Shown here: piece by piece, positions 59,313 to 63,242 of the stretch | Layout: each line of letters starts with the position of its first letter | How positions within the stretch are numbered: the first letter of the stretch is position 1 | Assembly: GCA_937858715.1 (NCBI GenBank) | Contig: CALLZY010000259.1 | Span: 1-63,242 of the forward strand | Direction: 5' to 3' | DNA: 63,242 bases | Source: an uncultured Chitinophagaceae bacterium | Lineage (GTDB): Bacteria > Bacteroidota > Bacteroidia > Chitinophagales > Chitinophagaceae | Made by a program: the position numbers and the translations under genes | The notes under the pieces: generated by a model | Seen by the model: only the letters and a program-made list of their open reading frames with translations | What the model was told of the DNA's origin: nothing | Database searches by the model: none

Positions 59313-61019
59313 TTATTGATGGCTGCCATTTACCTCGTTCAATATATCAGTAATCTCGTTCAGTAAGCCAACCCTGTCTTTACCGGATGCTGTGTTTGTA
59401 TAAATGAGGGTTTCGCAATCGTCTATTATTTTCAGAAGTTTGTTTCTGTGTTCAGCTGCTATTCCGCTTTCTGCCAGCTTTTCTTTAAGTATATCTTTTG
59501 TCATTTCACTGCCGGAAAGTTTAAACCTTTTCGCAGCAAACAGCCATAAAACCTGGTACAGTGATGAATAGAATATGTTATCCGGGGCATTAATGTTTTC
59601 ATAAGCAAGGACAAGAGTAACCTCAGTTTTTTCATGGCTGATAATGCTATTTTCTTTTCTTGCAGGCTCTTTCCTTCGAAAAACCCAGAACAGTAATACC
59701 AGTACTACAATGGCCAGCACAATCAATCCTGCAGTTTTTGCGGCCCTTTCGCTTTGCTCATTAATAGAGAGTTTTTTTTCTGTAATAAGTTCTTCCTTTT
59801 TGCCGACATTATAAACAGTTATGCTTGTTTCTTTTGAAAAGACTGTTTGGTAACTCTTTGACCTAATGTTATAAAAAGAAAATGATACAGACGGAATGGT
59901 GTATTTGCCGGGTGCTGCACAGACAAACGGGAACCTGAATTCTCTGTTATGAAGAAAGTCTGCTGACAGATTGCCAGAACTGTCGTTTGTCACAGCTTCA
60001 TAACCTTCTGTTCCGGCAGGCCAGCTTATTACAGGAGGCTCTAACTGAATCATATTACCGTTGCCATTAATTCTGATCACAAAAAATCCTTGTTCATTCG
60101 CAGAAAGATTATCTTTTTCGACCGATGCAGTAATTGTAAAATTTCCGACAGCCCCCGAGAATGTTGCGGGTTTGTTTCTTTCAGGCAAAGGCAATACAGT
60201 GATGGGGATGTTTTCTGTTTCTAAACTAAGTTCATAGACTTTCTCTTTGCCTTTTTCTGTTGATGCGGTTGTAACCGGAACCTTGTTCTTAATCTTTATC
60301 GGGTCAATAAAAAATTTGCCTGCCTGCAATGGATACAATTCCACTTTTCGAATGGTGTGAACATTAAAAAGCCTTCTGTTGATGAATTCGGTTGTTACTT
60401 TTTGTGTACCTAGATTTTCCGTATCAAGTACAGTAAAGCCATAGAAGCCCGGATTTTTCTCCACTTCCGATAATGTTTCAATACAGGAGTACAGTTTGAA
60501 TTCGGCAGTTACGGGTTCTCCAGGATAACAGTTTTTTTTGTTAGTTGAAACTTTAACAAACAGGTTTTTCCTGATTTCCTGTTCTTCACTTTCTCCGCTT
60601 TCAAGGAATAGTGTTGGCAGGTTTTTAGCTTTGCCCGGACTTACACTTTCCTGTGGTCGTACTGTAACAATCGCAGACTGGCAGCTCACCTTGTTGTTAT
60701 TAATTGAAACGGTGGCAGCAGGAATTTTATAATTTCCGGGATTGCTTATCACAAGAGTGAATACATAATTCTTAGGCTGTTTATTATTTGTGCCCGGTTT
60801 TATTTCACCGAGATAAACATCGGGACCGGTAATATATTGAAGGGGCGAAAAGTCGGGAATAACCAAATTACCCGCAGCTTTACCATCAGCCACCACATAT
60901 TGTATCCTGAAGGGTTCTCCGGCGATGACGGGTGAGGTAGGAACAATAAGTTGGAATTGTTGCGACTGGCAGAACAATGAGAGAGAAATAAGCAGCAGTA
61001 TAACAGAAGGCTTTTTCAT
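59313..61019 (-). CDS. batD: BatD-like protein
   Basis: A 568-residue exported membrane protein: signal peptide (about 1-20), four or so Ig-like beta domains (SPVIAGEPFRIQYVVADG, VKVSTNKKNCYPGEPVTAEFKLYS), a membrane helix (about 430-450; AAKTAGLIVLAIVVLVLLFWVF) and a cytoplasmic tail with a helical bundle. It matches BatD, usually in an aerotolerance (bat) operon with moxR, DUF58 and VWA genes, none of which is next to it here. The orphan position is unusual. Confidence 0.8.
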   Translation of the reverse strand: MKKPSVILLLISLSLFCQSQQFQLIVPTSPVIAGEPFRIQYVVADGKAAGNLVIPDFSPLQYITGPDVYLGEIKPGTNNKQPKNYVFTLVISNPGNYKIPAATVSINNNKVSCQSAIVTVRPQESVSPGKAKNLPTLFLESGESEEQEIRKNLFVKVSTNKKNCYPGEPVTAEFKLYSCIETLSEVEKNPGFYGFTVLDTENLGTQKVTTEFINRRLFNVHTIRKVELYPLQAGKFFIDPIKIKNKVPVTTASTEKGKEKVYELSLETENIPITVLPLPERNKPATFSGAVGNFTITASVEKDNLSANEQGFFVIRINGNGNMIQLEPPVISWPAGTEGYEAVTNDSSGNLSADFLHNREFRFPFVCAAPGKYTIPSVSFSFYNIRSKSYQTVFSKETSITVYNVGKKEELITEKKLSINEQSERAAKTAGLIVLAIVVLVLLFWVFRRKEPARKENSIISHEKTEVTLVLAYENINAPDNIFYSSLYQVLWLFAAKRFKLSGSEMTKDILKEKLAESGIAAEHRNKLLKIIDDCETLIYTNTASGKDRVGLLNEITDILNEVNGSHQ

Positions 61020-61089
61020 TTCGGCCTGCTAAAATAGCCACGGCTTTTAAAAAACTTTCTTAAAATGGGCTGAATGGTTACGGCCTGTT

Positions 61090-61788
61090 TTATAAGTCGC
61101 CCAGTTGTGGCCGCAGCACAATATCTTCCACACAGGCGGCCGGAGATAGCTGTGAGGCGGAATATATCATTCTGGCAATATCATCTGCCACCATTATCCG
61201 GCTGGCCGAGTTGTCAAAATCGCCCCATGAATCGGTAAGCACAGCCCCTGGAAAAACTGCGGTGACTTTTATATTATGCGGTTTCATTTCTTCACGCAGG
61301 TTGGCACTGAGACCGTGCAAGGCATATTTACTTACACTGTATGAGCCGCCATTTGCATAGGCATTTAATGATGCAATGGAACAGATATTGAAAACATGCC
61401 CGGTTTTAGCTTTCATCATTTCCGGAAGCAAAGCCCGGGTAATGTGATAGGCACTGAACAGGTTTATATTCAGCATTTTTTCCAGCATTCCGTCGGCTTC
61501 GTTGTACAGGCTGCCCGGTTCAAACCCACCGGCATTATTTACGAGCACATCCGGAACGGTGATTTCGTTTACCCATTTGGCGAATGATTCAGCCTCTGCT
61601 TTAACACTCAGGTCGCAGGGCTTTGCCTTAACTGAAATGGATGGATATTTTGCTTGCAATTCCTTCAATGTGCTATATAGCGGTGTTTCGCTTTTGCTGC
61701 ACAAAAAAAGATTATGCCCGTTTTGGGCAAATATTTCTGCAATGGCTTTACCTATTCCTCTTGAAGCACCTGTAATGACAACGTTCAT
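61090..61788 (-). CDS. Short-chain dehydrogenase/reductase
   Basis: A 232-residue SDR. NAD(P)-binding TGASRGIGKAIAE at the N-terminus, VNNAGG (NNAG motif), SxnYxxxK as SYSVSKYALHG with upstream Ser (FNICSIASLNAYANGGSYSV), and AVFPGAVLTD. The frame is open for 46 codons upstream, but the ATG at 61788 starts the nucleotide fold directly, so I use it. Substrate unknown. Confidence 0.92.
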   Translation of the reverse strand: MNVVITGASRGIGKAIAEIFAQNGHNLFLCSKSETPLYSTLKELQAKYPSISVKAKPCDLSVKAEAESFAKWVNEITVPDVLVNNAGGFEPGSLYNEADGMLEKMLNINLFSAYHITRALLPEMMKAKTGHVFNICSIASLNAYANGGSYSVSKYALHGLSANLREEMKPHNIKVTAVFPGAVLTDSWGDFDNSASRIMVADDIARMIYSASQLSPAACVEDIVLRPQLGDL

Positions 61789-61803
61789 AACCGAAGTTTG
61801 AGA

Positions 61804-61863
61804 TACGAAGTACGAACTTTTTTCTCTTTTATCCGTACTTGATACATTGTACTTCGTACTTTG
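61804..61863. repeat. tacgaagtac/gtacttcgta repeat carrying a -7 box
   Basis: Perfect 10-bp inverted repeat (61804-61813 and 61849-61858) plus three gtactt hexamers. It ends in TACTTTG (61857-61863), 5 bases before the ATG of the HAD gene, and fills the region between the divergent SDR and HAD genes. Confidence 0.55.
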
Positions 61864-61868
61864 TGGCC

Positions 61869-62576
61869 ATGAAATACAGGCATCTCTTTTTCGATCTTGA
61901 TCACACCCTTTGGGATTTTGAAGCAAACAGCCGCCAAACGTTAGAGGAATTATATACTGAACTGCAATTGCAGGAGAAAGGCATTTATGATTTTGACCTT
62001 TTTCACAAACAATACCTGTTGCACAACGACAAACTATGGGAACGCTACCGCAACGGGTACATAAAAGTAGATGAACTTCGCTGGAAAAGAATGTGGCTTG
62101 CCTTACTTGATTTTAAAATAGCCAATGAGCCGCTGGCAAGAGAAATGGGAGTCAGGTTTCTCGATTCGTTGCCTACCCGTAAGATATTATTTCCTTATAC
62201 GTTTGAGATATTAGACTACCTGGTTGACAGGCAATACAAACTGCACCTGATAACAAACGGTTTTGAGGTTACACAGCACAGCAAACTGAAATATTCAGGG
62301 CTTGACAAATACTTTGGTCATGTAATTACATCAGAAGGAAGTAACAGCCTGAAACCGCACAAGGAAATTTTTGATTATGCCTTTCAGAAAACAGGCGCAA
62401 GTCCAGCAGAGAGCATCATGATAGGCGATACAATCGATGTAGATATCCTCGGTGCTATGAATGCAGGTATTGATCAGGTACATGTTAATCACCTTACCAA
62501 ACAAGTGGAAGGAATAAACGGGAAAAACCCAACTTATACTGTGTATTCTTTGAAGGAACTGGAGGCAATTTTCTGA
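61869..62576 (+). CDS. YjjG-like HAD-family nucleotidase
   Basis: A 235-residue HAD hydrolase. Motif I is FFDLDHTLWDF, motif II Thr in LHLITNGFEV, motif III K in GSNSLKPHKEIFDYAF, and motif IV GDTIDVDILGAMNAG. The LWDFEANS segment is typical of YjjG, a noncanonical pyrimidine nucleotidase. ATG 61869 is preferred to an upstream frame start at 61839, which lies in the repeat. Confidence 0.9.
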   Translation: MKYRHLFFDLDHTLWDFEANSRQTLEELYTELQLQEKGIYDFDLFHKQYLLHNDKLWERYRNGYIKVDELRWKRMWLALLDFKIANEPLAREMGVRFLDSLPTRKILFPYTFEILDYLVDRQYKLHLITNGFEVTQHSKLKYSGLDKYFGHVITSEGSNSLKPHKEIFDYAFQKTGASPAESIMIGDTIDVDILGAMNAGIDQVHVNHLTKQVEGINGKNPTYTVYSLKELEAIF

Positions 62577-62582
62577 CAGAAA

Positions 62583-63242
62583 TTACCAGGTTGCAATCAC
62601 CGTAACACCACCCCTGGGCTTGTCGCCGATCTTTACGTTCACCTTTGCATCTAAGGGAAGCAACAGGTCAACCCGGGAGCCAAATTTGATAAAACCCATC
62701 TCGTCGTTTTGTTTTACCTGCATGCCGGGTTTAAGATAATTGCAGATGCGTTTAGCGAGGGCTCCGGCAATCTGTTTTACCAATACTTCTTTGCCGTTGC
62801 TGCCACGATATACAACTGAGTGTCTTTCGTTTTCGGTGGACGATTTGGGATGCCAGGCCACTAAGTACTTTCCTTTATGGTACTGGCTGTACAGTACTTC
62901 TCCGCTTATGACATTGCGGTTTACATGCACATTCAGCGGACTCATAAATATGGAAACCTGGATTCTTCTGTCGGTAAAGTATTCATCGGCCTGTACTTCT
63001 TCAATTACCACCACTTTGCCATCACAAGGGGCAATAAGGGCATTTTCCTGGTAAGTAAACTGCCTTTTGGGTATGCGGAAAAAGGATATTAAAAATACAA
63101 GCAGCCCCAGTGTGGCAGCAAAAATTAAGATACTGATTACAGGCAGTGATGAACTGAAAATATAAAATGAAGCAAGGTTAATAATGCAAAACAGGATGAC
63201 CCCGATTGCAATGGATTTATAGCCTTCTTTGTGAATTGTCAT
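62583..63242 (-). CDS. psd: Phosphatidylserine decarboxylase, short type
   Basis: A 219-residue enzyme making phosphatidylethanolamine. Two N-terminal membrane segments (about 10-45), FTYQENALIAPCDGKVVVIEEV, and the self-cleavage serine in FGSRVDLLLPLDAKVNVKIGDK that yields the pyruvoyl cofactor. The short form is the archaetidylserine-decarboxylase-like type common in Bacteroidota. The start codon is the last three bases of the window, so upstream signals are missing. Confidence 0.94.
   Translation of the reverse strand: MTIHKEGYKSIAIGVILFCIINLASFYIFSSSLPVISILIFAATLGLLVFLISFFRIPKRQFTYQENALIAPCDGKVVVIEEVQADEYFTDRRIQVSIFMSPLNVHVNRNVISGEVLYSQYHKGKYLVAWHPKSSTENERHSVVYRGSNGKEVLVKQIAGALAKRICNYLKPGMQVKQNDEMGFIKFGSRVDLLLPLDAKVNVKIGDKPRGGVTVIATW

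Overview
The window is about 63 kb of chromosome from a member of the Bacteroidota, probably a Chitinophagales/Chitinophagaceae-type bacterium. The phylum call rests on gliding-motility genes (gldC, gldH), a PorG-like DUF6089 protein, DUF4290, a BatD-like protein, a MurA with Asp at the usual Cys position, the gene order porG-uppS-bamA-skp-skp-murI, and repeated TAnnTTTG-type -7 promoter boxes with almost no Shine-Dalgarno sites. The family-level call is inference. I see no tRNA, rRNA, insertion sequence, prophage or CRISPR array.

Layout. 1-4.7 kb: end of a PfkB sugar kinase, a NarL-type two-component pair with a TPR sensor, and an OmpA-like protein. 5.1-13.6 kb: a co-directional lysine degradation cluster (kal, kce, kdd, kamA, kamB, kamC, kamD, kamE) that carries lysine through both aminomutase steps to acetoacetate and crotonyl-CoA. 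13.7-22.4 kb: recA, a membrane/OB-fold protein with yceI, mgsA, uvrB and polA. 22.4-24.9 kb: a DsbA-like protein, then an ECF sigma factor, a small membrane-anchored putative anti-sigma factor, a CpxP/CnrX-like periplasmic protein and a Gly-rich secreted protein, which resembles an envelope or metal stress unit.

25.5-32.2 kb is the most unusual region. Six tightly packed genes encode a PqqD-like peptide-binding protein, an ATP-grasp ligase, a PLP decarboxylase with a leader-peptide-like N-terminal tail, a urea-transporter/M23 peptidase fusion, a TPR/outer-membrane barrel protein and a secreted TPR protein. I know no described pathway with this composition. It looks like a system that makes or modifies an amino-acid or peptide product and handles it across the envelope.

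32.2-63.2 kb is mostly housekeeping and envelope genes: murA, DUF4290, a glycosyltransferase, gldC, yqeY, cvpA, hydrolase, CBS protein, an Omp85-like barrel, nadK, porG-like, uppS, bamA, two skp/ompH, murI, rpmH-rnpA-yidD, sod, tadA, aldehyde dehydrogenase, glutathione peroxidase, lpxD-like, yicC, gldH, an OmpR-type two-component pair, batD, an SDR, a YjjG-like phosphatase and psd. Two intergenic regions hold candidate unannotated structured RNAs (about 35.66-35.82 kb on the minus strand and 56.00-56.08 kb on the plus strand). Three short purine-rich or tacgaagtac-type repeats occur, one of them in frame inside polA. Several genes have a -7 box only 4-5 nt before the start codon, which suggests leaderless transcripts.
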